Positions 35,501 through 43,664 of a stretch of 64,000 nt of DNA are shown here, piece after piece (positions within the stretch are counted from its first letter, which is position 1; every line of letters begins with the position of its first letter). The notes under the pieces are model-generated. The model was not told where the DNA came from and made no database searches. It saw only the letters and a program-made list of their open reading frames with translations. This DNA is from Micrococcus endophyticus (GTDB lineage: Bacteria > Actinomycetota > Actinomycetes > Actinomycetales > Micrococcaceae): positions 2,480,001 through 2,544,000 of the forward strand of contig NZ_JACHMW010000001.1 of assembly GCF_014205115.1 (NCBI RefSeq). Reading direction: 5' to 3'. The translations under genes were made by a program, and so were the position numbers.

Positions 35501-36175
35501 CAGGGCGTCGTCGCCCCAGCGGGCGGGCTCCCCGGAGGCCACGTGTGCCCGCAGCAGGCGCTCCAGCCGGGCCCGCTGGTGCCGATACACCGGGATGACC
35601 TCGGCGAGGTCCGCCCGGTGCCGGGTGCCGTCGCCCAGCCAGAGGCTGCCGTGCCGGGTGCGCGGCACGCCCATCCCGTCCAGCAGGTCCGCGTAGGCGG
35701 CGACCTGCAGCAGCGCCGTCACGCGGGCGTGCCGGGCCAGCTTGGTGTCCACCACCTCGTAGGCGCCCTCGGGGTGCTCCTCGTCCCGGCGCAGCACCAG
35801 GAAGTCGGCGAGGCCGCCGAACGCGCCGTCGTGCAGCATCGCCTGGAAAACGACGGCGGGCCGCCCCGCCAGCGCCTCCGCGGTCCGCTCGCCCGCGGCC
35901 GCCACGGTGGCCGCGGTGTACGGGCTCGGCCGTTCCAGCCGCACCACCTGCTCCTCGCCATGCTCGGCCACCAGGCCCCTGAGGGCGCGCTCCTCGTGGG
36001 CGTCGCCGAGCCCGGACACGCGCTTCAGCATGGGGTCCTCGACGGCGAGCCGCGGCGCCCGCCCCAGCGCCGGATCCACCTTCATGCGCAGCCACCCGTA
36101 GGTGCACGTGGCGGCGGCCGTGATGTCCGAGGGGCTGAGGGAGACGAGCGTGCCGTCGGGCGCGATGCTGACCAT
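32585..36175 (-). CDS. TM0106-type RecB-like nuclease fused to superfamily 1 helicase
   Basis: The protein has 1196 residues from the ATG at 36175 (a GTG two codons upstream is also possible). The N-terminus has a Cas4/RecB-like nuclease: a first Cys in ATCTYGWLRMK, the catalytic Asp-x-Lys in YEVVDTKLARHA and a cysteine cluster CGACEAC that could hold an Fe-S cluster. A DEDD exonuclease-like segment follows (VFFDFEGDPLW, then YNRYDCVSTARL). The C-terminal third is a Dna2/UPF1-like helicase with Walker A GPPGTGKT (Lys836), VDEAGQLSLAH (about 930), GDPQQLPQV and DKFQGREAAVAIL. It probably processes DNA or RNA ends in repair or defence. It stands alone, with no cas genes nearby. Confidence 0.88.
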   Translation of the reverse strand: MVSIAPDGTLVSLSPSDITAAATCTYGWLRMKVDPALGRAPRLAVEDPMLKRVSGLGDAHEERALRGLVAEHGEEQVVRLERPSPYTAATVAAAGERTAEALAGRPAVVFQAMLHDGAFGGLADFLVLRRDEEHPEGAYEVVDTKLARHARVTALLQVAAYADLLDGMGVPRTRHGSLWLGDGTRHRADLAEVIPVYRHQRARLERLLRAHVASGEPARWGDDALAVCGACEACAEAVEAHRDVLLTAGATRLQRTRLREAGIETIEQLADSAAAPAGMPERTWRALRDQAAAQLAPRRPDGTPPFTIVDPVPILWLPEPSEGDVFFDFEGDPLWTAPSGEMEGLEYLWGWVEAPGGDTAGTAFGDFRFTGLWADTRGEERAALEQFVAFVEARRAAHPGMRIYHYAAYEVTALKRLTVRHGVGERELDDWLRAGLFVDLYSTVRAALRAGVPSYSIKKLEPLYMGAEHRAEDGVTTAADSVTEYHRYVAAMEAGDTEVARAIRADIEDYNRYDCVSTARLRDWLLAQVEPEEAAVADRPVDDAATGDEPLVEAAPSLQEQDAALAASLQALAGVERGEAGGTGAPEAELDGGRRGIALLAAGLGYFARENKPLWWAMFDRAVSAPDEWQEPRANLVFDTVESVGAWERPTPRSNPARTLTVTGRLEPGTEVRPRRNSQERFKLNALYEQPPRGAELAPNAVRWQSRSPVDVTEVEEIAPGRFRVSLLQRLSAKYEPEPHAEVPMAVFHLNYVRPGGLLERIREQAAEAARRGRLPEGTVFDILARRAPRTTGRTLAAIGADVRDGRRDGVGGLVEAVESARGSYVAVQGPPGTGKTYVGSRAVKELLDRGWTVGVTAQSHAVVENFLDQLIGVGVDPDRVGKEPKDPDGLHRWTSLGSSEVHAFLAPGRVLGGTAWTFANAAAQPVDLLVVDEAGQLSLAHLLGASALAETVLLLGDPQQLPQVSRGEHPQPIGDAALTWIAEGAPVLRADRGFFLDTSWRMHSALTRAVSELSYAGRLGAREEVTDARRLDGVEPGLHPWPVSHTGNAVSSPEEAAAVVEIIQSLLGRTWSTGPDDPGRPLEPSDVIVVAPYNAQVATVREALDAAGLEGTAVGTVDKFQGREAAVAILTMAASSPQEVPRGLDFLLNRNRLNVSISRGQWAAYLVHSPALADALPTGPEDLPMIGAFLRLVHR

Positions 36176-36275
36176 GGCCACACCCTAGGCGTGACGCCGG
36201 ACACGGCAAGGCCGCACCGGTCCGCGCCCGCCGTCGTCATCCGGTGTCACGAGGTGGGCGGCGCGCCGGTCCGAC

Positions 36276-36323
36276 TTGACGCAGGTCACATCGACGGAGT
36301 TACCTAATGATCGTTCAGTAATT
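36276..36323 (+). promoter_or_regulatory. paaI-paaK promoter with PaaR operator 1
   Basis: TTGACG (36276-36281) is a good -35. The imperfect palindrome TTACCTAATGATCGTTCAGT (continuing AATT, 36300-36323) covers the -10 position, so a bound repressor would block polymerase. It resembles the operators at 43248-43268, 52970-52994 and 57897-57914 and the PaaR-type consensus of actinobacteria. PaaR relatives are released by phenylacetyl-CoA. Confidence 0.65.
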
Positions 36324-36371
36324 GGACGCGCGCCCCCGCGCGCGCTCCGCGCCCCACCCCGGGAGAGGACC

Positions 36372-36788
36372 ATGGCCGAGACCCCCCACCACCCCCAGTT
36401 CGCGGCGGACCGCGTCGCGCAGTGGCTCGGCGTCACCCTCGAGGTCGCGGAGAAGGGCCACGCCCGCATCCGGATGACCCTGACCGAGGACCACCACAAC
36501 GGCTTCGGCATGGCCCACGGCGGCGCGGTGTTCGCCTTCGCGGACTCCTGCTTCGCCCTGACCTGCAACGACCCTGGCGGGGACGGCTCCACCATCACCG
36601 TCGCCTCCGGCGTCGACGTGAACTTCCTGGCCGGCACCCGCGCCGGGCAGACCCTCGTCGCGGAGGGTCGCCTGGTCGCCGCCGCCGGCCGCTCGGCCGT
36701 CTACGACATCACCGTCACCACCGACGACGGCATACCGGTGGCCGCCTTCCGCGGCCGCTCCCGCACCATCCCCGCCCCCGGACGCTGA
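36372..36788 (+). CDS. paaI: Hydroxyphenylacetyl-CoA thioesterase
   Basis: The protein has 138 residues from the ATG at 36372 (GGGAGAGG upstream). It is a hot-dog fold thioesterase with the PaaI signature HHNGFGMAHGGAVFAFADS, which places the catalytic Asp on the central helix, followed by VASGVDVNFLAG. PaaI removes CoA from dead-end ring-hydroxylated phenylacetyl-CoA products, protecting the CoA pool when the epoxidase pathway stalls. It is first in the paaI-paaK unit behind a PaaR-type operator, with paaK 73 bases downstream. Confidence 0.93.
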   Translation: MAETPHHPQFAADRVAQWLGVTLEVAEKGHARIRMTLTEDHHNGFGMAHGGAVFAFADSCFALTCNDPGGDGSTITVASGVDVNFLAGTRAGQTLVAEGRLVAAAGRSAVYDITVTTDDGIPVAAFRGRSRTIPAPGR

Positions 36789-36861
36789 CCGAGGGGCGCA
36801 CCCGCCGGTGCGCCGCCGTCGTCGACCGCCGCCCCACCGCCCGAACACCCAGGAGGACGCC

Positions 36862-38211
36862 ATGCTCGAGGCCTCGATCCCCAACCCGTACACGCCGGCA
36901 CCCCTGCCCGCCCCTGCAGACCGCGGGGCGCAGGACCCCGAGGAGACGATGAGCCGGGACCAGATCGAGGCGCTCCAGTTCGAGCGCCTCCGCTGGTCCC
37001 TGCACCACGCCTACGAGAACGTGCCCGCCTACACCGAGCACTTCGACGCCCACGGCGTGCACCCCTCCGACTTCAAGGCGCTCGAGGACCTCGCCAAGTT
37101 CCCGTACACGGACAAGGAGTTCCTGCGGAAGAACTACCCGTTCGGCGCCTTCGCCGCCCAGGGCCCCGAGCTGCGCCGCATCCACGCCTCCTCCGGCACC
37201 ACCGGCCAGCCCACCGTGGTCGGCTACACCGACGACGACCTGGCCACGTGGGCCACCCTCGTCGCCCGCTGCTTCCGCGCCGGCGGCATCCGCCCCGGTG
37301 ACCGCGTGCACAACGCGTACGGCTACGGCCTCTTCACCGGCGGCCTCGGCGCCCACTACGGCGCCGAGCGCATCGGGGCGGCTGTGATCCCGATGTCCGG
37401 CGGGCAGACGGAGAAGCAGGTGCAGCTGATCACCGACTTCCAGCCGCGCGCCATCCTCTCCACGCCCACCTACCTGCTGACCATCGCGGACGGCTTCAAG
37501 AAGCTCGGCCTGGACCCCCGCGAGTCCTCCCTCGAGGTCGCGATCCTCGGCGCCGAGCCGTGGACCGACGAGATGCGCCGCGAGATCGAGCAGACCTTCG
37601 ACCTCGACGCCCTGGACATCTACGGCCTCTCCGAGGTCATGGGCCCGGGCGTGGCCGGCGAGTCCGCGGCCACCAAGGACGGCTCCCACATCTGGGAGGA
37701 CCACTTCCGCCCCGAGATCATCGACCCGCTCACGGACGAGGTCCTCGAGACCGGCCGCCACGGCGAGCTCGTCTTCACCTCGCTCACCAAGCAGGCGCTG
37801 CCGATCATCCGGTACCGCACCCACGACCTCACCCGCCTGCTGCCGGGCACCACGCACCCGGGCCACCGCCGCATGGGCCGCATCACGGGCCGGTCGGACG
37901 ACATGATCATCCTGCGCGGCGTGAACCTGTTCCCGTCGCAGATCGAGGAGCTGGCCCTCAAGGAGCCGGCCCTGTCGCCGCACTTCACCCTCGAGATCAC
38001 CCGCCCGGACCGCATGGACCAGATGGCCGTGAACATCGAGCGCCGCGATCATGCAACCCTCGAGGAGGCCCAGGCCTGCGCCGCGCACCTGCGCATGGAG
38101 ATCAAGACGAAGATCGGCTCCTCGTGCGTGATCAACGTGGTGGAGCCGGAGACCCTGGCTCGCTCCTCCGGCAAGCTCAAGCGGATCTACGACCTGCGCG
38201 ACAAGGGCTGA
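36862..38211 (+). CDS. paaK: Phenylacetate-CoA ligase
   Basis: The protein has 449 residues from the ATG at 36862 behind AGGAGG. This AMP-forming enzyme converts phenylacetate, ATP and CoA to phenylacetyl-CoA, the committed first step of the pathway. Key motifs are the P-loop SSGTTGQPTVVGYT (110 on), YGLSEVMGPG, the hinge RGVNLFPSQIE and the adenylation lysine Lys438 in SSGKLKR. Length and sequence match the characterised PaaK family. It is co-transcribed with paaI; a hairpin separates it from paaR. Confidence 0.95.
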   Translation: MLEASIPNPYTPAPLPAPADRGAQDPEETMSRDQIEALQFERLRWSLHHAYENVPAYTEHFDAHGVHPSDFKALEDLAKFPYTDKEFLRKNYPFGAFAAQGPELRRIHASSGTTGQPTVVGYTDDDLATWATLVARCFRAGGIRPGDRVHNAYGYGLFTGGLGAHYGAERIGAAVIPMSGGQTEKQVQLITDFQPRAILSTPTYLLTIADGFKKLGLDPRESSLEVAILGAEPWTDEMRREIEQTFDLDALDIYGLSEVMGPGVAGESAATKDGSHIWEDHFRPEIIDPLTDEVLETGRHGELVFTSLTKQALPIIRYRTHDLTRLLPGTTHPGHRRMGRITGRSDDMIILRGVNLFPSQIEELALKEPALSPHFTLEITRPDRMDQMAVNIERRDHATLEEAQACAAHLRMEIKTKIGSSCVINVVEPETLARSSGKLKRIYDLRDKG

Positions 38212-38232
38212 TCCCGCCGACGCCCCCCTCAG

Positions 38233-38280
38233 CCCGACGGCGGGCGGGCCGGTACAGTGAAGCGGTCCGGCCGCCGTCGG
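38233..38280 (+). terminator. Hairpin between paaK and paaR
   Basis: CCGACGGCGG (38233-38242) pairs with CCGCCGTCGG (38271-38280), and the interior (GGGCCGG with CCGG) adds further pairing. It lies 22 bases after the paaK stop and 24 bases before the paaR start, so it probably ends or reduces paaIK transcription before the regulator gene. Confidence 0.5.
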
Positions 38281-38303
38281 CGTCTCCCCGAAGAAGGTCC
38301 CCC

Positions 38304-38915
38304 GTGCCCCACAGCAGCACCGCCCCGCGCCGCGGGCGTCCCGGCTACGACCGGCAGACGCTCCTGACGGTGTGCGTGGACGTGTTCAACCGGCACGGCT
38401 ACGAGGCCACGTCCATGGGGATGCTGGCCCAGCACCTGGGCATCTCCAAGTCCGCGATCTACCACCACGTGGAGTCCAAGGAGGCGATCCTCGAGCAGGC
38501 GCTCGACGACGCCCTGGATGCCCTCGAGGCCTCCCTCGACGGCGTGATGGCCGACTTCGCCGGCCCCGGCGAGCAGGTCGAGGCGGCGGTGCGCGGCACC
38601 CTGCGCGTGCTCGTGGAGAAGATGCCCGAGGTCACCCTCCTGCTGCGCCTGCGCGGCAACTCGGCGGTGGAGCTGGCCGCCATGGAGCGCCGCCGCGCCA
38701 TCACCCGGCGCCTGGGCGAGATGATCGCCGCCGCCCAGGAGGCCGGCGCCGTCCGCGGGGACATCACCCCCCGGAACCTCGCCCGCCTCGCGCTGGGCAT
38801 GATCAACTCGATCGTCGACTGGTACCGGCCCGAGTCGGACTCCCCGGGCCACAAGTCGGTCACCGAGATGGTCGACGCCGTGACCCGCGTCGTGCTCGGG
38901 GGTCTGCGGGGCTGA
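38304..38915 (+). CDS. paaR: TetR-family repressor of phenylacetate catabolism
   Basis: The protein has 203 residues from a GTG at 38304 behind AGAAGG. The N-terminal helix-turn-helix is classic TetR: LTVCVDVFNRHGYEATSMGM, then LAQHLGISKSAIYHHVESKE. The ligand domain contains MERRRAITRRLGEMIAAAQE and ends ITPRNLARLALGMINSIVDW, a pattern seen in actinobacterial PaaR proteins. It follows paaI-paaK. Four palindromes with ACCGANCG-type half-sites in front of paa genes are its likely targets, with phenylacetyl-CoA as the presumed effector. The name is inferred from context and similarity. Confidence 0.85.
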   Translation: MPHSSTAPRRGRPGYDRQTLLTVCVDVFNRHGYEATSMGMLAQHLGISKSAIYHHVESKEAILEQALDDALDALEASLDGVMADFAGPGEQVEAAVRGTLRVLVEKMPEVTLLLRLRGNSAVELAAMERRRAITRRLGEMIAAAQEAGAVRGDITPRNLARLALGMINSIVDWYRPESDSPGHKSVTEMVDAVTRVVLGGLRG

Positions 38916-38955
38916 CCCGCCGCCCCGCTCCGACCTCCGCCCCCGCACCCACCGC

Positions 38956-39015
38956 TTTCGTGTGGGAAACGGGAGCCTACGGGACGTTTTCGTGCGGGGA
39001 ACGGGAGCCTGCGGG
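38956..39015. repeat. Two direct copies of a 28-base sequence (TTTCGTG-GGGAA type)
   Basis: TTTCGTGTGGGAAACGGGAG... (38956-38983) is repeated as TTTCGTGCGGGGAACGGGAG... (38988-39015) with period 32 and three mismatches. The same opening motif occurs at 9412-9429 and as the outer ends of the palindrome at 56263-56332. It lies between the convergent paaR and lipoprotein genes. Confidence 0.7.
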
Positions 39016-39021
39016 GCGCCC

Positions 39022-39912
39022 TCAGCCCTCCAGCGCCGCCTCCAGGTCCTCCACGAGGGCCACTGCGCGCTCCTCGGCGCCCTCGGGCACGCCGGCGCCG
39101 TCCTCGCCCTGGGAGACCGCGTACACCCGGTCTCCGACCTGGACCACCGTGGACACCGCGTAGATGATGCTGCCCGACACGGGCACGACCGTGAACGAGG
39201 TCTCGCCCGGCGCGCCCGTCAGCGGCTCGACCGAGGAGACCCCCATCGAGGACATCTCCTGGCCCTCGCACGCCTCCGCCGCGTCACGGGCGGCCTCGGC
39301 CACCGACCGGGCCGTGGCCTCATCCGGGTAGACGGCCACCTGGACGCCGAGGGGCTCGACCTGGAGCCCCGGCCGGCCCGAGGCGGCGGTGCCGTCCGTG
39401 GACCCGCCCGTCGTGGACGCCGTCTGCGGCTGCGCGTACCAGGCGGCCTGGGCGGCGCCGGACGCCTGGTCCGCCTCCCGGGCGGCGCGCGTGGCGTCCA
39501 CGCAGGCCCGCCGGCCGGCGTCGTCCCCGGCGTCTTCCGCCAGGGCGTCGACAATCGCCGCGTCCTCCTCCAGGGCGGCCTTGCGCTCCAGCGGGGAGGA
39601 GAACGTCTGGCCCAGCTCGGCCGCGGGCCCGGCGGCATCCTGCACCACCGCGCGCAGCCGCGTGGCGGACTCCCCGGAGAGCTCCTCGGGCAGGTCCAGG
39701 GACAGGGCGGTCGCGGTGGGCGTGCTCGACGCGGAGGCGCTGGCCGCAGGTGACGTGGACGCGGACGAGGCCGCCGTCGTCGTGGACGACGCCGACGAGG
39801 GGGCGGGGGAGGGGGCGGGGGAGGAGGGCTCTGCGCCGCCGCTCGCGCACCCGGCGAGGGTGAGCGCGCCCACGGCGAGGACGCCGAGCAGGGAGAGTCG
39901 GGGGGTCGTCAT
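39022..39912 (-). CDS. Putative lipoprotein with sensor-like domain
   Basis: The protein has 296 residues. The signal peptide ends in a lipobox LTLAGC (Cys22), followed by a Ser/Thr/Pro/Ala-rich linker to about residue 70. The exported domain has two Cys (ACVDATRAA and ACEGQEM) that could form a disulfide, and strand-like segments GSIIYAVSTVVQVGDRVYAV near the end. The general layout resembles exported PknH-sensor/LpqN-like lipoproteins of actinobacteria, but I cannot assign a function. It is monocistronic. Confidence 0.78.
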   Translation of the reverse strand: MTTPRLSLLGVLAVGALTLAGCASGGAEPSSPAPSPAPSSASSTTTAASSASTSPAASASASSTPTATALSLDLPEELSGESATRLRAVVQDAAGPAAELGQTFSSPLERKAALEEDAAIVDALAEDAGDDAGRRACVDATRAAREADQASGAAQAAWYAQPQTASTTGGSTDGTAASGRPGLQVEPLGVQVAVYPDEATARSVAEAARDAAEACEGQEMSSMGVSSVEPLTGAPGETSFTVVPVSGSIIYAVSTVVQVGDRVYAVSQGEDGAGVPEGAEERAVALVEDLEAALEG

Positions 39913-39969
39913 GGCCCGACTCTACGTGCGCTGTGACGGACGCCACAAGCAAGCGGCGGGGGCATGCGT

Positions 39970-40008
39970 CGGGGCCGCCCGATGCGGGGTGCGCACCGGA
40001 CGGCCCCG
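39970..40008 (-). terminator. Hairpin 3' of the 3-hydroxyacyl-CoA dehydrogenase gene
   Basis: CGGGGCCGCCCG (39970-39981) pairs with CGGACGGCCCCG (39997-40008) with one mismatch around a 15-base loop. It lies 20 bases downstream of the stop at 40028 and upstream of the lipoprotein start. Confidence 0.5.
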
Positions 40009-40027
40009 GAACCGTCGGCGGAGGAGG

Positions 40028-40960
40028 TCAGCCGAGCGGGGTGTCCTTGTCGCCCAGGTTCCAGTCCTCCACCGGGCCGAGGTTCTCCCCGTCCGGCCCG
40101 TAGCGGTAGAAGCCCTGGCCGTCGGCCACACCGCTGTGGCCCTCGGCGATGCTCTTCTCGAGCAGCTCAGCGAAGCCGCGCTGCCAGTCGACGCCCGTGT
40201 TGCGGGAGACGTTGGCGGCCACGTGGAAGCCCACGACGTCGTAGGTCTGGAACGGGCCGCGCTCGTTGCCGGTGGCCACGCGCCAGGTGCGGTCGATGTC
40301 CGCCGGGTTGCCCACTCCGTGCATGTACAGCTTGGAGCCGGCCTGCAGCCACGGGATGAGCAGGGAGTTGAGGAAGTAGCCCGGGATCTCCTTGCGCACG
40401 TGCACGGGGACCATGCCGGTCTCCTCGGCGAACTGCAGGGCACCCGCGACGGCCTCCGGCGAGGACGCGGCGGTGCCCATGACCTCGGCGGTGTTCTGCG
40501 CCCAGATGCGGTTGGCGTAGTGCAGGGCCAGGAAGCGCTCCGGATGGCCGCTGGCGTCGGCGAAGTCCGAGGGCAGCAGGGAGGAGGTGTTCGTGGCGAA
40601 CAGGGTCGTGGCGGGGGCGAGCTCGCCCACCTGGGCCCACACCTTGCGCTTGAGCTCCAGGTTCTCCGGGACGGCCTCGATCACGATGTCCGCATCCGCC
40701 AGGGCCTCGCCGAGGTCCGAGGTCGGCGTGATGCGGGCGATGGCGTCGTCGAAGCGCTGCGGGTCGTAGCCCTCCCCGAGGTCTGCTTCGTAGCCCTGGC
40801 GGATCCACGCCCAGCGGCGCTCGATCCCCTCGAGGGCGGCGGGGACGGCGTCGTAGGCCATCACCTTCTTGCCGTGGTACGCCGCCTGCATGATGATCTG
40901 CGAACCCAGCACACCGGTGCCCAGCACGGTGACCTGATCGAAATGGGTGAACTCGGACAT
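40028..40960 (-). CDS. 3-hydroxyacyl-CoA dehydrogenase (divergent type)
   Basis: The protein has 310 residues from the ATG at 40960. The Rossmann motif is [14 protein letters not shown]; the substrate helix contains [20 protein letters not shown] and the Ser motif [10 protein letters not shown]. The usual His-Phe-x-Asn-Pro active site reads [15 protein letters not shown], a variant seen in a subgroup of bacterial 3-hydroxyacyl-CoA dehydrogenases. The catalytic His is kept. It oxidises a 3-hydroxyacyl-CoA with NAD. It lies 138 bases downstream of paaZ in the same direction, though a hairpin intervenes. A second, canonical enzyme (50025-50909) fits PaaH better. Confidence 0.85.
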   Translation of the reverse strand: MSEFTHFDQVTVLGTGVLGSQIIMQAAYHGKKVMAYDAVPAALEGIERRWAWIRQGYEADLGEGYDPQRFDDAIARITPTSDLGEALADADIVIEAVPENLELKRKVWAQVGELAPATTLFATNTSSLLPSDFADASGHPERFLALHYANRIWAQNTAEVMGTAASSPEAVAGALQFAEETGMVPVHVRKEIPGYFLNSLLIPWLQAGSKLYMHGVGNPADIDRTWRVATGNERGPFQTYDVVGFHVAANVSRNTGVDWQRGFAELLEKSIAEGHSGVADGQGFYRYGPDGENLGPVEDWNLGDKDTPLG

Positions 40961-41042
40961 GTGTGTCGACCTTCTTCTCTCGCGGTCCGAATGGGACGCC
41001 CAGGTGAACGTCCCGGGCACGCTCCTTGTTCCCGGGGACGAC

Positions 41043-41084
41043 GACGGGCCGCCCGGTGCGCGGGGGCGCACGGGACGGCCCGTC
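41043..41084 (-). terminator. Hairpin 3' of paaZ
   Basis: Nineteen-base arms (41043-41061, GACGGGCCGCCCGGTGCGC; 41066-41084) pair with two mismatches around a 4-base loop. It lies 14 bases after the paaZ stop, in the terminator position. Confidence 0.55.
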
Positions 41085-41097
41085 GGGGCGGGGAGGC

Positions 41098-43215
41098 TCA
41101 GCCCTGGGAGGTCTCGGACGGGGCCATCGGCCAGGTCTTGGCCACGAGCGTCAGCACGTCGTACTGCGCCACCAGCTCGTCGTTCTGGTTGTGCAGCCGG
41201 CAGTCCCACGCCACCTCGCCGTACTCGTCCGTCACACGCGGGGTGATCTTCTTCGCGGTGAGGGTGACGCGGATGGAGTCGTCGTAGGTCACAGGCGTGA
41301 CGAACCGCAGGCTCTCCAGGCCGTAGTTGGCCAGCACCGGGCCCGGATCCGGGGCCACGAACAGGCCGGCGGCCCAGGAGACGAGCAGGTAGCCGTGGGC
41401 CACGCGGCGCGGGAAGAACGGGTTGGCCATGGCGGCCTCCTCGTCCGTGTGCGCGTAGAACTTGTCCCCGGTCTCCTCGGCGAAGTCCGTGATGTCCTGC
41501 AGGGTGACGGTACGCAGGCCGGAGGCGAACTGGTCGCCGATCCGCAGCTCCTCGAGGGACTTGTAGAACGGGTGCTTCGCCTTGCCGGCGTCCACGTCCT
41601 CGCGGGTCACGGTCTGCGCCGCGGCGCCCTGGTGCCACACGCCGGTCACGGCGGTGAGGATGTCCGGGGAGCCCTGGATGGCGGTGCGCTGCATGTAGTG
41701 CTTCACGGCGCGGACGCCGCCGAGCTCCTCGCCGCCGCCGGCGCGGCCGGGGCCGCCGTGCACCAGCACCGGCACGGGGGCGCCGTGGCCGGTGGTGGTC
41801 TTGGCGGTCTGGCGGTTCAGGAAGTGCACGCGGCCGTGGTGGGCGCCGATGCCGGCGGCGAACGCGCGGGCGGTCTCGCCGTCGTTGGTGGCCACCGTGG
41901 CCACGAGCGAGCCGGAGCCCAGCGCGGCCAGGGCGACGGCGTCCTCGACGTCCGTGTAGCCGACCACCGAGGTGACCGGGCCGAAGGCCTCCACGGCGTG
42001 CACCTCGGGGGTGCGGGCGTCGTCGAAGGAGAGCACGGTGGGGGCGAAGAACGCGCCGGACTCGGCGTCGGCGTCGCCGGTGGAGGCGTCCGGGCCGCCC
42101 AGGCGGACCTGGCCGCCGGCGTCGACGAGGCGCTGGACCGCGCCGCGGACCTCGCCCTGCTGCTCCTTGGAGGCCAGGGCGCCCATGGTGGTGCCCTCGA
42201 CGCGCGGGTCGCCCAGGACGACCTTGCCCAGGCGGGCGGACAGCGCCTCCACGACGGCGTCCACGCGGTCCTGCGGGACGATCACGCGGCGGATGGCGGT
42301 GCACTTCTGGCCGGCCTTGACGGTCATCTCCTGGAAGACGACCTTCACGAACGCCTCGAACTCCGGGGACTCGGGGTCCGCGTCCGGGCCGAGGATGGCG
42401 GCGTTGAGGGAGTCGGTCTCCGCGGTGAAGCGGACGCCGCCCTCCTGCACGTTCGGGTGCTTGCGCAGGGTCTGCGCGGTGGCGGCCGAGCCGGTGAAGG
42501 AGACGTGGTCGCGGTAGTCCAGGTGGTCCAGCAGGTCGCGGGCCGAGCCGGAGATCAGCTGCAGCGAGCCCTCGGGCAGCACGCCCGACTCGAGCATCAG
42601 CTCCACGCACTTCTGGGTGACGTAGCCGGTGGGGGTCGCCGGCTTCACCACGGTGGGCACGCCCGCCACGAAGGACGGGGCGAACTTTTCGAGCATGCCC
42701 CACACCGGGAAGTTGAACGCGTTGATCTGCACGGCCACGCCGGGGATGCGCTGGTAGATGTGCTCGCCGATGAAGGAGCCGTCGCGGGAGAGGGGCTCCA
42801 CGGGGCCGTCGGTGATGACGTTGGAGTTCGGCAGCTCGCGGCGGCCCTTGCCGGAGAAGGTGAAGAGGGTGCCGATGCCGCCGTCCACGTCGAACGCGTG
42901 GTCGCGCTGGGTGGCGCCGGTGGCGAAGGAGACGTCGTAGAGCTCCTGGATCCGGGAGTTCAGGTAGAGCGCCAGCTCCTTGAGCTTGAGGGCGCGCTCG
43001 TGGATGGTCAGCTCGCCGAGGGCCTTCTGGCCGACGGTGCGGGCGTGCTCGATGGCCGCGGCGGTGTCGAGGCCGTCGGTGGAGACGCCGGTGAGACGCT
43101 CGCCGGTGTTGGCGTCCGTCACCTCGGTGACCTTGGACGGGTTCTGGGGCGTCCACCAGGCGCCGTTGACGTAGCTGGGGAGGATCTCCGGGAGGGAGGG
43201 GAGGGTGACGGTCAC
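41098..43215 (-). CDS. paaZ: Bifunctional oxepin-CoA hydrolase / 3-oxo-5,6-dehydrosuberyl-CoA semialdehyde dehydrogenase
   Basis: The protein has 705 residues from a GTG at 43215 behind CAGGAG. The N-terminal aldehyde dehydrogenase domain has Glu266 (FTAETDSLN) and Cys305 (GQKCTAIRR), spaced exactly as in E. coli PaaZ. The C-terminal MaoC-like R-hydratase domain (about 560-700) carries the Asp584-x4-His589 dyad in GDKFYAHTD and [20 protein letters not shown]. It opens the oxepin ring and oxidises the resulting aldehyde so the intermediate does not accumulate. Both active sites are intact. A PaaR-type operator lies 33 bases upstream of the start. Confidence 0.95.
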   Translation of the reverse strand: MTVTLPSLPEILPSYVNGAWWTPQNPSKVTEVTDANTGERLTGVSTDGLDTAAAIEHARTVGQKALGELTIHERALKLKELALYLNSRIQELYDVSFATGATQRDHAFDVDGGIGTLFTFSGKGRRELPNSNVITDGPVEPLSRDGSFIGEHIYQRIPGVAVQINAFNFPVWGMLEKFAPSFVAGVPTVVKPATPTGYVTQKCVELMLESGVLPEGSLQLISGSARDLLDHLDYRDHVSFTGSAATAQTLRKHPNVQEGGVRFTAETDSLNAAILGPDADPESPEFEAFVKVVFQEMTVKAGQKCTAIRRVIVPQDRVDAVVEALSARLGKVVLGDPRVEGTTMGALASKEQQGEVRGAVQRLVDAGGQVRLGGPDASTGDADAESGAFFAPTVLSFDDARTPEVHAVEAFGPVTSVVGYTDVEDAVALAALGSGSLVATVATNDGETARAFAAGIGAHHGRVHFLNRQTAKTTTGHGAPVPVLVHGGPGRAGGGEELGGVRAVKHYMQRTAIQGSPDILTAVTGVWHQGAAAQTVTREDVDAGKAKHPFYKSLEELRIGDQFASGLRTVTLQDITDFAEETGDKFYAHTDEEAAMANPFFPRRVAHGYLLVSWAAGLFVAPDPGPVLANYGLESLRFVTPVTYDDSIRVTLTAKKITPRVTDEYGEVAWDCRLHNQNDELVAQYDVLTLVAKTWPMAPSETSQG

Positions 43216-43247
43216 GGGTGCTCCTGGTCTCGGGGGCTCGGACGAGT

Positions 43248-43268
43248 CCCGACCGATCGGTCGGTTAT
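43248..43268 (-). promoter_or_regulatory. PaaR operator 2, upstream of paaZ
   Basis: A perfect 16-base palindrome CCGACCGATCGGTCGG (43249-43264) is extended by TTAT. Read on the gene strand it is AATAACCGACCGATCGGTCG. It is the most symmetrical of the four related sites and lies just upstream of the paaZ GTG, where a bound TetR protein would block transcription. Confidence 0.7.
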
Positions 43269-43525
43269 TGATGCTCACCCTAGCCGAGACGCGCGTCACG
43301 CGGGAGGGGCGGTCCACGTCGTGACGCGGGACGGCGGCTCTCGCGGGAAGCGGGGCTGGGGCTGGGGGCGCGGCGAGCCGGGCCCGGACCGGGGCGAGGC
43401 CGGGGCGAGCCGGCCGGGGCCGGGGCCGGGGTGAGGCTGAGGCGAGCCGGGGCTGGGGGCGCGTGCCGCCGTCGTCGTGCCGCGTGCCGCCGTGGTGCCC
43501 GCGCGTCCTCAGATCCCTGCTCCTT

Positions 43526-43590
43526 GCGCCAGGGCTGGCAGACACGCCGGAACGGATCCGGCGTAGCGGCGTGTCTGCCAGCCCTGGCGC
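43526..43590. repeat. Long inverted repeat, family B copy 1 (flanks DUF559 gene 2)
   Basis: The 24-base perfect arms (43526-43549, starting GCGCCAGGGCTGGCAGACAC; 43567-43590) surround a 17-base loop. It lies between the divergent paaZ and DUF559 genes, so it is not 3' of any gene and a terminator role is unlikely. The rest of 43269-43664 holds only GC-rich, GGGGC-type low-complexity sequence and a GCCGCCGTCGTCGTG word. Confidence 0.9.
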
Positions 43591-43664
43591 GGCGGGCGGG
43601 GCGGCTGTCCACAGACCCCGCTTCCCGACGACGGCGGCCCGCCGCCGCCGGGCATGCTCGGCCC

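Noticed and set aside
32585-36175. Cas4/Cas-related helicase of a CRISPR system
   Set aside because: The Cas4-like nuclease part is also the TM0106 family signature, and there are no CRISPR repeats or other cas genes nearby.
33038-36307. A 1089-codon plus-strand frame
   Set aside because: It is antisense to the RecB-like nuclease/helicase, with typical shadow composition (VRAHR, GVRAE repeats).
38956-39015. Possible start of a CRISPR array
   Set aside because: Only two direct repeats with a spacer of four bases; no further units and no cas genes.
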